From the NCBI GenBank assembly GCA_963668655.2, contig CAXXPQ010000002.1, forward strand, positions 496,001 to 560,000: a DNA stretch of 64,000 bases, given 5' to 3'. Shown here piece by piece: positions 1 to 9,107 of the stretch. Within the stretch, counting starts at the first letter, position 1; the number at the start of each line of letters is the position of its first letter. A model generated the notes under the pieces. That model worked only from the letters and a program-made list of their open reading frames with translations. It did no database searches and was not told the DNA's origin. This stretch comes from G963668655 sp963668655 (GTDB lineage Bacteria; Myxococcota_A; SURF-8). The position numbers and the translations under genes were made by a program.

Positions 1-705
1 CAGACGCAAAATCTGCGCCCCGCTGCCCCGGTTCTCCGTTCCCACGTACAGTTTGTCCAGGAAGACCAGCATGGAGGCGATCATCACGTTTCCCGGATCC
101 CCCAGCCCTTCCCGCTGCACTGCTTTCCAGTTTTCGCCGTCGGAAGTGACCCAGACCTCGCCGCCCGTTTCGTAATTGATGGTTCCGGCATAGAGTTTGC
201 CATTATACTCCGCAAAAGTCCGCACGGCCACGTTGTCCGGATTGCCGAATCCCCGGTTGGCCACCCGGGCCCAGCCCTCGCCGTCGTAGGCCCAGACCTC
301 CGCGCCTTCCGAATCATTCGGATTCTGGTTCACGAAACTTCCGCCCGAGCCGTTGAACGTGCCCACGAACAGGCGATCGTTGAAGGCGATCATGGCGTAG
401 GCGTACTGGTTCATCGCGTCGCCGAAGCCGGGCTCGGAAATCCGGCGCATGCAGGTGATCGTTTCCTCCGAATCGCCGTCCGCGTCCCCGTCCGGCAGAA
501 CGCCGTCGCCGTCCGTGGAAGCCTCATCGTCGCCGTCCGGCGTAACGCCGTCGCCGTCGGGCAGAAGACCATCGTCCGCGTCCCCGCCCAGAAACTCGGC
601 AGGCTCGTTGGGATGTCCGTATTCATAGGCTTCGGGCAACCGGTCGTTGCAGGATGCCACGAACAGAAACAGGAAGAAAAGCATGGCAAACGAGCGACAC
701 GACAC
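1..705 (-). CDS. Partial DGD-linker lipoprotein with kelch-like repeats
   Basis: The gene is cut by the left edge of the window; 235 codons are visible. The chosen start is a GTG with AGAGG six bases upstream. It gives MSCRSFAMLFFLFLFVASC, a short basic n-region, hydrophobic core and lipobox ending in Cys, so an exported lipoprotein. A linker of repeated Asp-Gly-Asp units follows, then a region with repeated YNGKLYAGT / FNDRLFVGT-type blades and 'VWAYDGEGW', typical of kelch or beta-propeller-like repeats. An ATG at 684 inside the signal peptide and an ATG at 756 are alternative starts with poorer support. No catalytic residues are visible. A binding or structural role at the cell surface is inference. 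It belongs with the other DGD-linker proteins of this window. Confidence 0.75.
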   Translation of the reverse strand, partial: MSCRSFAMLFFLFLFVASCNDRLPEAYEYGHPNEPAEFLGGDADDGLLPDGDGVTPDGDDEASTDGDGVLPDGDADGDSEETITCMRRISEPGFGDAMNQYAYAMIAFNDRLFVGTFNGSGGSFVNQNPNDSEGAEVWAYDGEGWARVANRGFGNPDNVAVRTFAEYNGKLYAGTINYETGGEVWVTSDGENWKAVQREGLGDPGNVMIASMLVFLDKLYVGTENRGSGAQILRL

Positions 706-928
706 GGAGCACCTCTTCCAATCAACGGGTTCGGAGGTTCGGAATGTCTTCACCATACGACGGGCTCCGGGTGGAAGTCAAGTGCGATGAAATTCCCGGA
801 GGTTCGGGCAAAATGGATCGATCGTCCGGCAGCGGCGAAAGGAAATGAAAACGCCGGAAATCCGGGAAAACGAATGTCCCGGACCCCGGCGGAGAAGGCC
901 GAGCACCGAAATCGGCAAGCAAATGAAA

Positions 929-3457
929 TTACAAAGAATTCCGACGCCACTCCGGCATGTTTTCCGGCAGGTAGCGCGGCAGGGGCGGCAGGGCGATCCG
1001 GGGCGCGCTCTGAGGTACGGGGCGTTTTTTCAGGCGCGCGCCCGCCTGCCCCGCACTGGCCCAGTCGTCGCAGTCGAAGGTGTCGCCGCCATGCTGATAG
1101 CAGCGGCATCCCTCGTCCGTCCCGAAGAGCGTCTGAATCTGGTCCGCGTCGTAGATCAGCGGAACGTTTCCGGCCGCCTCGAACCCCTCGCCGCGGACGA
1201 ATTCCGTGTTCTGTTCGTGACAGACCCACAGGGCGGAATTCTGATCCTCGAAGTCCAGGATTCCCTTAGGACAGATCTTGACATAGCGGTTCTGGCCGAC
1301 GGTCTTGTCGTTGATTTCCGCCACGAACGAGAAGAATTCGCCCTTGTCCGCATGGTAGTTCACGCGATGCTCACCCGAAGTCTTCAGCTCGTTCAGGGCG
1401 TTGACGCTGATGCTCGTCTCCGCGTAGAAGAAGTGCAGTTCCCCCGCTGAAAGCTGCTGAATGTTCCCGTATCCCATCATGGCGACGATCTCCACGCCGT
1501 CGTTCGAAGTCCGGCGGTCGGCGGTCACGGCATAGGTGTCCACATCGTACTCGACATCATCCACCTCGGCGCTCATTTCCCCCGGTCCCGGCTGCCATTC
1601 GGCGATTTCACCGTCGAACAGGAACCGAAGCCGATTCTCGCTCGGCACCGTCATGAAATCCGCCGGAAGACCGCAATCGATGCTCACGGCCTCATCCTCC
1701 CAGGCGTTCGCGGTTCCGAGGTAGTATTTATTGTAGGCCGGTTCGCCGTTGAAATCGATGGGCCGCAGGTCGGAAAGACAGGAGGTGTCCGGGGTCTTCA
1801 ACGGATCGTCCATGTAGGAGATCATGATCTGCGCGCCGCAGTCCGGCTTTCCGGTGGTGAGAACGGGCGATTGCGTGATGACGCCGTGGTTGGAGTCCGG
1901 AATCTCCACGAAGTACTGGTGCGGACCGGTCAGGTTGTCCCGGGCGGACACGGCCATTTCGATGGGACTTTGCAGATCGAAGGAGCTGTTCATCATCAGG
2001 AAGGGCACGGATTCGTGCGCCCACTCCCGGACGTAGCCGTCCCATTCGTACACCGGCCAGAACTCCGCCAGTTGCATCATGCGGAGACCCAGGTAATTGT
2101 TGACCAGCAGATCCTCGTACGCCGTTTTCAGTTCGGCGATGGTCATCGGCTCGTCGCTCAGCATTTCCGAAAGCACGATATGATTTCCCAGGGCGACGCC
2201 GTATTGTTTGTCCGCGAAGGACGCCAGCGAAGTCATATCGACGGAGCTCGCGCCGCCCCCCACCACCCGGGTCGCGGCCTGGACGATGGCGTCCACGTCC
2301 CCTTCGCCGCATCGGCCCAGCCGGTAGTAGAGCGCCGGAACGAGGATACGGGAATACACGTCCCGCCCGATGGTGAACAGAGTGTAGTGCCAGATTTGCA
2401 GATTGATGCCGTAGGTCGTCAACAATTGGCTGCAATGGCCGTCCTTGAAATCTTGAAGAATCTCCCCGGCACGGGCGGCGGGATCGGCACCCAGTTTTGC
2501 CCGGCAGAGTTCGTCGTCGGCGCAATGCGCGAACAGTTTCAGCATGTTCTGGTTGGCGTAGAGATCGTATTTTTCAAGATACGTGGGCGTGGACGGCGGA
2601 ACGGAGTCGAGCACGATGCCTTTGGCCTGGCTGGGGAAAAGCTGGCCGTAGCGGTGCCCCCAGTAGGCGCCGTAACTGATGCCGTAAACGAAATCCTCCC
2701 GGTCTTCCCGCCCGGAAATCTCCACCAGGTAGCCCACGTCGATGGCCGCCTGGGTGACGGTGAAGGCGTCCAGGGGATAGTCCCAGTCGGATTGCAGCCA
2801 GTCCAGGCAGTCCGGCCATTCGTCGTTCGTAATGGAGAATCCGCCCTGGGAATCGTCCGCTTCATATTGCGGGCAGCCGATGCGCGCGGAGTAGCCGGTT
2901 CCCCGGTGGTCGAGCAGATACACGTCCAGTTTCGGATCGGTCTGGTTGAGGTAATCGGCCATGAAGGCCAGCCCGGTGGTTCCCGGACCGCCCGGACCGC
3001 CGTGCAGCACCCAGACCTGGCGGGTGGCTCCGCTGTCCTGCAACAGCCGCTTGACCTTGATATCCATCGTCGGGCCGGCCGGATCCGACCAGTCCACGGG
3101 CATTTCCACGTAAGCGCATTCCGCCGCCCGCTGGGAGGACGTGGTTTCGCCCTCGTAAAGGTCGCAGGACGACCAGGAAATGGTGCGGTTCAGCCAGGCT
3201 TCCGGCAGGGCGTAATTCTCCGTTGGATCGGCCTGATCGCCGTCCTCGTCTCCGTCCGCATCGCCATCCGGCTCGTCGCCGTCCGAATCGCCGTCCGGGT
3301 TTTCATCGCCGTCCTCCGTCGGGACATCGCCGTCCGAATCGCCGTCTGAAAGGTTGTCGTCTCCGTCGTCGCTACAGGCCGGCAGTCCCGCCAGAAGCAG
3401 ACTCAACATGCAAATAACAATCAGAAAAAGGGGCTTGCGGACTCTCGATTGGCTCAT
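929..3457 (-). CDS. Secreted alpha/beta-hydrolase lipoprotein (S33/TAP-like)
   Basis: 842 aa; the start has GGAGG five bases upstream. Residues 1-28 form a lipoprotein signal (LPAC, Cys28). Residues 30-76 are a DGD-rich linker. The hydrolase domain begins near residue 95: oxyanion-hole motif HGGPGGPG at 152-159, nucleophile elbow GISYG with Ser261, probable acid Asp494 in SFDLQSP, and His524 in SNHG. The order and spacing fit the proline-iminopeptidase / tripeptidyl-aminopeptidase (TAP-like) group, which cleaves N-terminal residues from peptides. After the hydrolase there are about 300 residues of unassigned sequence, so the protein is much longer than the usual 450-550 aa. It likely acts at the outer membrane or surface. 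Substrate unknown. Confidence 0.85.
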   Translation of the reverse strand: MSQSRVRKPLFLIVICMLSLLLAGLPACSDDGDDNLSDGDSDGDVPTEDGDENPDGDSDGDEPDGDADGDEDGDQADPTENYALPEAWLNRTISWSSCDLYEGETTSSQRAAECAYVEMPVDWSDPAGPTMDIKVKRLLQDSGATRQVWVLHGGPGGPGTTGLAFMADYLNQTDPKLDVYLLDHRGTGYSARIGCPQYEADDSQGGFSITNDEWPDCLDWLQSDWDYPLDAFTVTQAAIDVGYLVEISGREDREDFVYGISYGAYWGHRYGQLFPSQAKGIVLDSVPPSTPTYLEKYDLYANQNMLKLFAHCADDELCRAKLGADPAARAGEILQDFKDGHCSQLLTTYGINLQIWHYTLFTIGRDVYSRILVPALYYRLGRCGEGDVDAIVQAATRVVGGGASSVDMTSLASFADKQYGVALGNHIVLSEMLSDEPMTIAELKTAYEDLLVNNYLGLRMMQLAEFWPVYEWDGYVREWAHESVPFLMMNSSFDLQSPIEMAVSARDNLTGPHQYFVEIPDSNHGVITQSPVLTTGKPDCGAQIMISYMDDPLKTPDTSCLSDLRPIDFNGEPAYNKYYLGTANAWEDEAVSIDCGLPADFMTVPSENRLRFLFDGEIAEWQPGPGEMSAEVDDVEYDVDTYAVTADRRTSNDGVEIVAMMGYGNIQQLSAGELHFFYAETSISVNALNELKTSGEHRVNYHADKGEFFSFVAEINDKTVGQNRYVKICPKGILDFEDQNSALWVCHEQNTEFVRGEGFEAAGNVPLIYDADQIQTLFGTDEGCRCYQHGGDTFDCDDWASAGQAGARLKKRPVPQSAPRIALPPLPRYLPENMPEWRRNSL

Positions 3458-3670
3458 CTTTCCCTCCCAAGGTTCGGTTCCGTCTTTTCATCGATGCGAA
3501 ACGGCTTTACGAACGGGTTTGTTTCATGCGTTCCGTAACCGCGGTATTTTCATCCTAATTTGCCGGCGCGTATCGCGGCAAGGGAAAACCCGGACGGAAG
3601 CGAAATAACGTACGCTGCGAGTGAACGCCGGAAGTGAACGAAGCGGGGAGAGAGACGCGGGGCGCGGCCC

Positions 3671-4237
3671 TCAGCCGTCTGTCCCGTGCGGCTTTGAGGA
3701 ACCCTTTCCATCCCGCCAGAGCCGCCACTGGTCGCGGTAGCGGCGGCGAATCTCCAGAAGGATGCCGTTGTAGATCCCGGAGCGGAAATCCGGAAATCCC
3801 CATTCGAAGGGATGAAAGCTTCCCTTGCGGTAGTAGAGCGTGGGATCGGCGTAGATGCCGCCGCCCATGTAGATTTTCTGCCAGCCGTACTTGGCGGAGG
3901 CCAGCACGAGTTTCATCAGGTCCAGGTAGCCGGGATCCAGGTTCACCGTGCGCCGCTCACCCTCCAGGTAGCGGTCCTCCAGGTCGTTGGTCGCCCGTTT
4001 GATCTCCGCCAGACCCCCGGGATCGACCAGCCGTTCGAAGGCGTAGAAGCGACGCAAAAGCCCCGCGCCCATCTCGGGTTCGTAATAATCGGTGGCGTCG
4101 AAGGACAGCGTTTCCGAGCGAAAATCCACGGGGCCGAAACGTTCCTCCAGATCCCGGACGAGCGTTTCGTCCTCGAACCCGGCGGGAAACAGCGCGCCCA
4201 CGAGCAGCTTGACCGGATCGGGCGGATGGGCTTTCAA
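3671..4237 (-). CDS. DUF4416 family protein
   Basis: 188 aa. The start is a TTG with GGAGG seven bases upstream; no ATG gives a better fit. The sequence matches DUF4416: KLLVGALFP near the N-terminus, a central TVNLDPGYL, then KIYMGGGIYADPTLYYRKG and a FPDFRS motif near the C-terminus. Function is not known for the family; the proteins are cytoplasmic and common in deltaproteobacteria and related anaerobes. The gene begins 15 nt after the stop of the glutamine synthetase gene on the same strand, so the two are probably co-transcribed, which may hint at a link with nitrogen metabolism (inference only). Confidence 0.85.
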   Translation of the reverse strand: MKAHPPDPVKLLVGALFPAGFEDETLVRDLEERFGPVDFRSETLSFDATDYYEPEMGAGLLRRFYAFERLVDPGGLAEIKRATNDLEDRYLEGERRTVNLDPGYLDLMKLVLASAKYGWQKIYMGGGIYADPTLYYRKGSFHPFEWGFPDFRSGIYNGILLEIRRRYRDQWRLWRDGKGSSKPHGTDG

Positions 4238-4252
4238 GGCGTGGCCTCCGCG

Positions 4253-5686
4253 CTACATGTCGAAATACAGCTTGATTTCGTAAGGGTGCGGACGGTTGCG
4301 CACGGCGAAGTACTCCTGCTCCACCTTGTACTCGATCCAGGTGTCGATGATGTCCGGCCGGAACACGTCGCCTTCCAAAAGGAATTCGTGATCCTCCCGC
4401 AACGCCTCGCAGGCTTCGTACAGGCTGGAGGGAACGTCCTTGATCTCCGCCAGCTGTTTTTCGGGAATGGCGCGCACGTCCATGTCGAACGGCCCCATGC
4501 CCAGGGCGGTGGGATCCAGCTTCCTGCGGATGCCGTCCAGGCCGGCCATGAGCTGAGCGGCCATGGCGAAATAGATGTTGCAGGTGCCGTCCGGCGGGCG
4601 GAACTCCATGCGTTTCTCGCTTTCCTTGACGGCGTAGCGCGGAATGCGGATGGCGGCAGAGCGGTTGGCCTGTCCGAAGAAGAGCTTGGTGGGCGCTTCG
4701 AAGCCGGGCACCAAGCGCTTGTAACTGTTGGTGCTCGGGTTGGTGAAGGCCAGAAGCGCGCGCCCGTGGTGCAGCAGGCCCGCGATGTAATGCAAGGCCG
4801 TGTCCGACAGCCCGGCATAGCCCTTTTCGTCGTAAAACAGATTGCGGCCGTTTTCGTCCACGAGCAGCTGATGGAAGTGCATGCCGCTTCCGGCCTCGTT
4901 GAACAGCGGCTTGGGCATGAAGGTGACGGTCTTGCCCCGGCGCTTGGCCAGGTTCTTGGCCACGTATTTGGCGCGCATGGTGTTGTCGCCCACCTGTTTC
5001 AGCGTGCCCAGCATGACCTCGATCTCGGACTGCCCGGGACCGCCCACCTCGTGGTGGTGATAGCGGATGGGGATGCCCAGTTTCTCCATCATGAACGACA
5101 TCTCGGCGCGCAGGTCGTGCATGGCGTCCAGCGGAGGAACGGCGTGATAGCCGCCCTGGCGGGGGATCTTGTTGCCCAGGTTGCGGCCTTCCATCTGGCT
5201 GTTCCAGTCGGCCTCGTCGGAATCGATCATGTAGAAACTGGTGTTGATGTCCTCACGCACGTTGACGGAATCGAAGATGTAGAACTCGTACTCCGGCCCC
5301 CAGTAGCTCTTGCCGCCCAGGCCGGATTTACGCAGATAGGTTTCCGCGCGTTCGGCCACGCCCCGGGGATCGCGCCCGAAAGCCTGCTTCGTGTCGGCCT
5401 CGCGGATATCGCAGATCAGGCTCACGGTGGGTTCCTTCCAGAAGGGATCCATCTCCACGGTGTCCAGGTCCGGGATCATCACCATGTCGCCCGACTCCAC
5501 GGACTTGTACCCGGGAACGGAAGAGGCGTCGAAGGGTTCGCCGTCCTCGAAGAGCTTCGGCGAAAGCCGCGTGGCGGGCAGGGTCAGGTGATACCAGCGA
5601 CCGAACAGGTCGATGTATTTGAGGTCGATCATCCGCGCTTCGGTATCCTTGCACAGTCTCAACAGGTCGTCGTAGGTCTTGGCCAT
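4253..5686 (-). CDS. glnA: Type I glutamine synthetase
   Basis: Catalyses ATP-dependent amidation of glutamate by ammonium; cytoplasmic dodecamer in the family. 477 aa from an ATG with AAAGGA eight bases upstream; an ATG three codons earlier is possible. The beta-grasp domain is at about 15-100 (DASSVPGYKSVESGDM). The catalytic domain shows GPEYEFYIFD (metal-binding Glu), a GSGMHFHQ loop, the NRSAAIRIP loop and the EFRPPDGTCN arginine/metal segment. The C-terminal stretch where many GSI-beta enzymes carry the adenylylated Tyr (NLYDLPPEE) reads FDMDVRAIPEKQ here and has no Tyr, so control by GlnE-type adenylylation looks unlikely. DUF4416 follows in the same unit. No PII gene is nearby. Confidence 0.93.
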   Translation of the reverse strand: MAKTYDDLLRLCKDTEARMIDLKYIDLFGRWYHLTLPATRLSPKLFEDGEPFDASSVPGYKSVESGDMVMIPDLDTVEMDPFWKEPTVSLICDIREADTKQAFGRDPRGVAERAETYLRKSGLGGKSYWGPEYEFYIFDSVNVREDINTSFYMIDSDEADWNSQMEGRNLGNKIPRQGGYHAVPPLDAMHDLRAEMSFMMEKLGIPIRYHHHEVGGPGQSEIEVMLGTLKQVGDNTMRAKYVAKNLAKRRGKTVTFMPKPLFNEAGSGMHFHQLLVDENGRNLFYDEKGYAGLSDTALHYIAGLLHHGRALLAFTNPSTNSYKRLVPGFEAPTKLFFGQANRSAAIRIPRYAVKESEKRMEFRPPDGTCNIYFAMAAQLMAGLDGIRRKLDPTALGMGPFDMDVRAIPEKQLAEIKDVPSSLYEACEALREDHEFLLEGDVFRPDIIDTWIEYKVEQEYFAVRNRPHPYEIKLYFDM

Positions 5687-5910
5687 GATTTCCATCCTTT
5701 CGACAATGAAACCGTCGTTCCCGCCGGGCGGCGGACCCGTCCGCCTTCGGGAACTACTATCGTCTCCCGGCGACTTTGTCACGAAAATTCGGTCCGCTCG
5801 GAACGGAAAAAATGGCGGCGGATATTGACCGCAAGGACCAGGCCCGGTATGATGCCGCACCCGCGACGCGGACATAGTGAGAATGAACGAAACAGACTGG
5901 AGGACACCCG

Positions 5911-6417
5911 ATGAAAGCCATTTTCGAAACCACGCTCGGAACCATGGAATGCCGCCTTTTCCCGGAAAAAGCGCCCAAGACCGTCGAGAACTTCGTCGGC
6001 CTGGCCAAGGGAGAAAAGGAATGGACCGATCCGAAGACGGGCGAGAAAGTCACCCGCCCGCTGTACGACGGCACCATCTTCCACCGTTGCATCCCGAAAT
6101 TCATGATCCAGGGCGGCGATCCCCTGGGCAACGGCACCGGCGGACCGGGCTATCGCTTCGAGGACGAATGCGATCCGGAAATCAAATTCGACCGCCCCGG
6201 AAAACTGGCCATGGCGAACGCCGGACCCAACACGAACGGCAGCCAGTTTTTCATCACCCAGGTTCCCACGCCGCATCTGAACATGCATCACACCATTTTC
6301 GGAGAAATCACCAGCGGCCACGGAATCGTCAAGGCCATCGCCGAAACCAAGACCGGTCCCGGCGACCGGCCGCTGACGAACGTGGTGCTCACCAAACTGA
6401 CCATCGTGGAGGAATAG
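5911..6417 (+). CDS. Cyclophilin-type peptidyl-prolyl cis-trans isomerase
   Basis: 168 aa, preceded by GGAGG at seven bases. Speeds cis-trans isomerisation of Xaa-Pro bonds. Family signatures in order: APKTVENFVGL near residue 20, FHRCIPKFMIQGGDP (active-site Arg, Phe, Met, Gln), GKLAMANAGPNTNGSQFFIT, and HHTIFGEI near 125. No signal peptide, so cytoplasmic. Length agrees with short PpiB-like cyclophilins. It is transcribed divergently from glnA, with a 224-nt gap, and is followed by a hairpin terminator, so it is probably monocistronic. Confidence 0.93.
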   Translation: MKAIFETTLGTMECRLFPEKAPKTVENFVGLAKGEKEWTDPKTGEKVTRPLYDGTIFHRCIPKFMIQGGDPLGNGTGGPGYRFEDECDPEIKFDRPGKLAMANAGPNTNGSQFFITQVPTPHLNMHHTIFGEITSGHGIVKAIAETKTGPGDRPLTNVVLTKLTIVEE

Positions 6418-6441
6418 CCGTCGGCATCGGGCGGAAATTCG

Positions 6442-6465
6442 AACTTACAGCCTCGTAAGTTTTTT
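6442..6465 (+). terminator. Rho-independent terminator after the cyclophilin gene
   Basis: A 7-bp stem AACTTAC / GTAAGTT with a 6-nt loop begins 25 nt after the stop codon and runs into a T5 tract. The stem is A+T rich but perfectly paired. Confidence 0.6.
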
Positions 6466-6466
6466 C

Positions 6467-6487
6467 GCTGGTGGTAGTACCACCAGC
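6467..6487. repeat. Perfect 10-bp inverted repeat
   Basis: GCTGGTGGTA, one base, TACCACCAGC. It starts right behind the T tract of the preceding terminator. Another perfect short hairpin (CGGGGA-AAA-TCCCCG) follows at 6531-6545. It could be part of a transcript end structure or a protein-binding palindrome; no gene is seen in 6418-6890 otherwise. Confidence 0.6.
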
Positions 6488-6710
6488 CGGCTGTTAAATG
6501 AATTTGCGAAAAAAAACGCTCCGGCGGAAGCGGGGAAAATCCCCGTTCGCGATGTCGGGTTTCGCTCGCTAAAAAAAACGGATCGAAGTTTTTGCATGGC
6601 GGGAATAAAATCGGCGCGGCGAGTGTTGGAAGAAACAAGCCCTTTGGCATTCAATCCCCGCACCACTTCCACACAATTTCCGCACGATTATCCCACCTGC
6701 CCTTCCTAAA

Positions 6711-6732
6711 ACGCCCCGGTTTTCCGGGGCGT
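6711..6732 (+). terminator. Strong GC-rich hairpin, probable terminator
   Basis: 9-bp perfect stem ACGCCCCGG / CCGGGGCGT around a TTTT loop, followed by CGGCATTTT. The shape is that of an intrinsic terminator with a weak T run. It lies in the gene-free stretch between the cyclophilin gene and the next lipoprotein gene, about 250 nt past the first terminator. Confidence 0.5.
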
Positions 6733-6890
6733 CGGCATTTTATGCTCTTGCAAACGTCTTTGCCGTGGCATGTTTTCCCCAGGAAAAACTCCCGACTCGA
6801 TTTCGAAATTTCCCAATGGTAAAAAAATCGGCTAGAATGTCCGAATCAATTGAAACCGTACGGCGAGTTCAAGCAATCCGGGAGGTTTTC

Positions 6891-7490
6891 GTGGCCCAGA
6901 AAGATCGCAACGCATGGATATTGTTTCTGTTTCTCATCTGCCTTTCCCTTTCGGCCTCCGCCTGCGGAAAGGGAACGGTGTATCCGGACGAATGGGGAAA
7001 ACGCTCCCTCTCCGAAATCGGAATTGACGCCGACCACTGGCGGCGGGCCACCCGAAGCCGGCTTTCGGCCACGCGCTTCGATCGGGCGTTGAACGTTCGC
7101 AGGGACGAATCCGGGACGTACATGTCCGTTTTGCTCGGCGCTCGCAAGGACTTCGGAAAGAATTCGCAACCGTGGGACATCGCGGACGTGGAGCATCTGA
7201 GCGGGGCGGATTGGCTGGGCCGGGTGGCCGCCTGCTTCGCCAAGATCGGCTCCGGGCTGGCGCTGGTGTTTCCGGAGCATCCGGAATGGAACCGCCTGGC
7301 GGACCTGTCGCCTTTGCAACTTCCTGAAAACACGACATTTCTAACCGAGGTCTCCGGACCGGACCTTTCCGTCTGGATCGTCTCCACAAAAGACGGACAA
7401 ATCCTGCGCCCGCTCTACGCTTTCGATTATCGCAAAGGGATTCTGCGCGTTCGGAAATTGAAACTCACGGACGGCCCCGACGCAGAGTGA
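6891..7490 (+). CDS. Conserved lipoprotein of unknown function
   Basis: 199 aa. The start is a GTG with GGGAGG five bases upstream; longer in-frame starts exist (6765) but have no ribosome site and would bury the signal peptide. Residues 1-25 form a lipoprotein signal ending LSASAC. The mature part is a compact domain of about 170 residues with no family I recognise; it contains GADWLGRVAACFAKIGSG and ends with a beta-rich tail. The 3' end overlaps the convergent acetyltransferase gene by 26 bp. Confidence 0.7.
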   Translation: MAQKDRNAWILFLFLICLSLSASACGKGTVYPDEWGKRSLSEIGIDADHWRRATRSRLSATRFDRALNVRRDESGTYMSVLLGARKDFGKNSQPWDIADVEHLSGADWLGRVAACFAKIGSGLALVFPEHPEWNRLADLSPLQLPENTTFLTEVSGPDLSVWIVSTKDGQILRPLYAFDYRKGILRVRKLKLTDGPDAE

Positions 7491-7893
7491 CCTGCTCGCA
7501 GCCGGTTTCCGCTTCCACGCCCCGGCGGATGGCTTCGAAACCCATCCGGCGGTAGAAAGCCAGCGCGCCGGGATTCTTCACAAAGGCGTCTACCGTCAGT
7601 TCCTCTTTGATTTCAGACACATGGAGAACCAGAGCCCTTCCGATTCCCTGCCGCTGAGCTTCCGGCGATACGAACAGTCCGCCGATATGATCTCCCAAAA
7701 GAGAAATGAAGCCGGCCACCCGGCCATCGCTTTCGTACACATAGGTTTCCGCCATGGGCAGGTATTTGTCCCGAATGGCCGCGCGTTCCTTTCTCCAGAA
7801 ATCCTCGGGAACGAAATCATGTGCGATAATGGAGGCTTCGAACCAGACGGCAATCAGGCTTTCGGTATCTTCCTTTTGAAACGGGCGAATCAC
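7465..7893 (-). CDS. GNAT family N-acetyltransferase
   Basis: 142 aa, starting at a GTG with AAAGGAA seven bases upstream. Transfers the acetyl group of acetyl-CoA to an amine. The GNAT core is visible: beta strands YVYESDGRVAGFISL, the acetyl-CoA pyrophosphate loop VSPEAQRQGIGRALV (Q/RxxGxG/A), and the C-terminal NPGALAFYRRMGF motif. The fold order and length resemble the small YjaB-like acetyltransferases. Substrate unknown. It converges with, and overlaps, the upstream lipoprotein gene. Confidence 0.88.
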   Translation of the reverse strand: MIRPFQKEDTESLIAVWFEASIIAHDFVPEDFWRKERAAIRDKYLPMAETYVYESDGRVAGFISLLGDHIGGLFVSPEAQRQGIGRALVLHVSEIKEELTVDAFVKNPGALAFYRRMGFEAIRRGVEAETGCEQVTLRRGRP

Positions 7894-8236
7894 GGGATTT
7901 TCCTTTCTTCATTTTATCGTACCGATTATCGTACCGAAAAAAACGCATCCCTGTCGGCCATACCGGATTCGCGCCCGGCGGTCAAGGGAAACGAAAACGA
8001 TTTTCCGGCGGCTCCAATTGACGTTTTTCGAAATCCGACGGATTCCGACAGGCGAAAAAGCTTCAATTTCCGGCGGTTTGTCCGAATACATACCTAGAGT
8101 CGCGGATGCCCGGCAAACCGGCCACTTGGCATTGCCCATCCGCCGAGCCTGTGATAGAGTGAATGTGTCGCGCCTCCGATTTTCCGTCGGACGCACGGCG
8201 GATAACGATGAACGAACCACCCACGAGGTATGTCCT

Positions 8237-8737
8237 ATGGGAAAACGGACGATCTTCCTGCTGTTGCCGCTGCTTTTCCTCTGCACTCCGCTTTTCGCGG
8301 ACTCGGACGCCGACCTGGAGCCGGAATCCGACGTTTCCGGCGACGGCGACGAGGAAGTTCTTGAATTCGATGAAGAATTCGTCCCGGACGGCGACGACGA
8401 CGCCTTGGAAGACGCGGAGAACCCGGAAGCATCCGACCTTGAATTCGAACAAGACGAGGAATTTGCAGACGGCGACGCGGACGATGGCGATGCCGACCTT
8501 GCGGATGAATTCACCGATGAAGATCTGAACGACGACTTCACGGACGGCGATTCCGCGCTCGATCCCGGGGACGAGGACCGCTCCCTGGGCGTGGTCAAGG
8601 ACTGCCACACGGAATGCCGCTGCCAGAACACCGTCAACGCGAAGGTCACCTGGTCCTCTCTGGCGCTGGGGTTGCTTCTGGCCTCCTGGATTCACCGTCG
8701 CAGAAAACGCCTGCTTTCCGAAAGATCGAAGAAATAA
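8237..8737 (+). CDS. DGD-rich acidic secreted protein with C-terminal membrane anchor
   Basis: 166 aa, ATG with GAGG eight bases upstream. Residues 1-22 are a signal peptide with a type I site (PLFA-DS), not a lipobox. Residues 23-120 are very acidic, rich in DGD, EFDEEF and DADLADE units, with almost no predicted structure. A short Cys cluster CHTECRC follows, then a transmembrane stretch SSLALGLLLASW and a basic tail HRRRKR. Cys-rich turn, helix and Arg/Lys tail at the extreme C-terminus resemble MYXO-CTERM / PEP-CTERM type sorting signals, but the exact motif is not matched. Probably a surface-anchored acidic, possibly cation-binding protein; function unknown. Confidence 0.7.
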   Translation: MGKRTIFLLLPLLFLCTPLFADSDADLEPESDVSGDGDEEVLEFDEEFVPDGDDDALEDAENPEASDLEFEQDEEFADGDADDGDADLADEFTDEDLNDDFTDGDSALDPGDEDRSLGVVKDCHTECRCQNTVNAKVTWSSLALGLLLASWIHRRRKRLLSERSKK

Positions 8738-9107
8738 GGCAACCTCAAGAAATGGCTATTCATCGCGAGAACGAACGATTTTCAGATTCGGGCGTTTTTC
8801 ACAACCGCAGGCATATCAAGAAGATACGTCGAGGATTGGGAAAAACGATCCGGATCTGAAAGATTCGTTCGCAGCAGAAGTTGGATTTTTAGAGGTTGCC
8901 GTAATCCTCGCCGGTTCCCACCGGATATTTTCGGCATTTCCATCCGTTATGCCTTTTGTTTTTCTGTGCCCGAAATCCCTTCGATGATCTCGTGGCCGTG
9001 GGCGGCATGCCGCCCCGTGAAATCGCCCGGCGACAACGTGAAAGATGTTGAGCCCCTTCCACGAACATGCTATTGTTAAACGATTTATGGAAGGCGAAAA
9101 GAGCCGC
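8738..9107. other. Intergenic region before dxr
   Basis: No gene supported. It contains a perfect 16-nt palindrome GGGCGGCATGCCGCCC at 9000-9015. Its GCGGCATGCC core recurs in the palindromic element near 20.7 kb. No clear promoter or terminator was identified. Confidence 0.5.
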
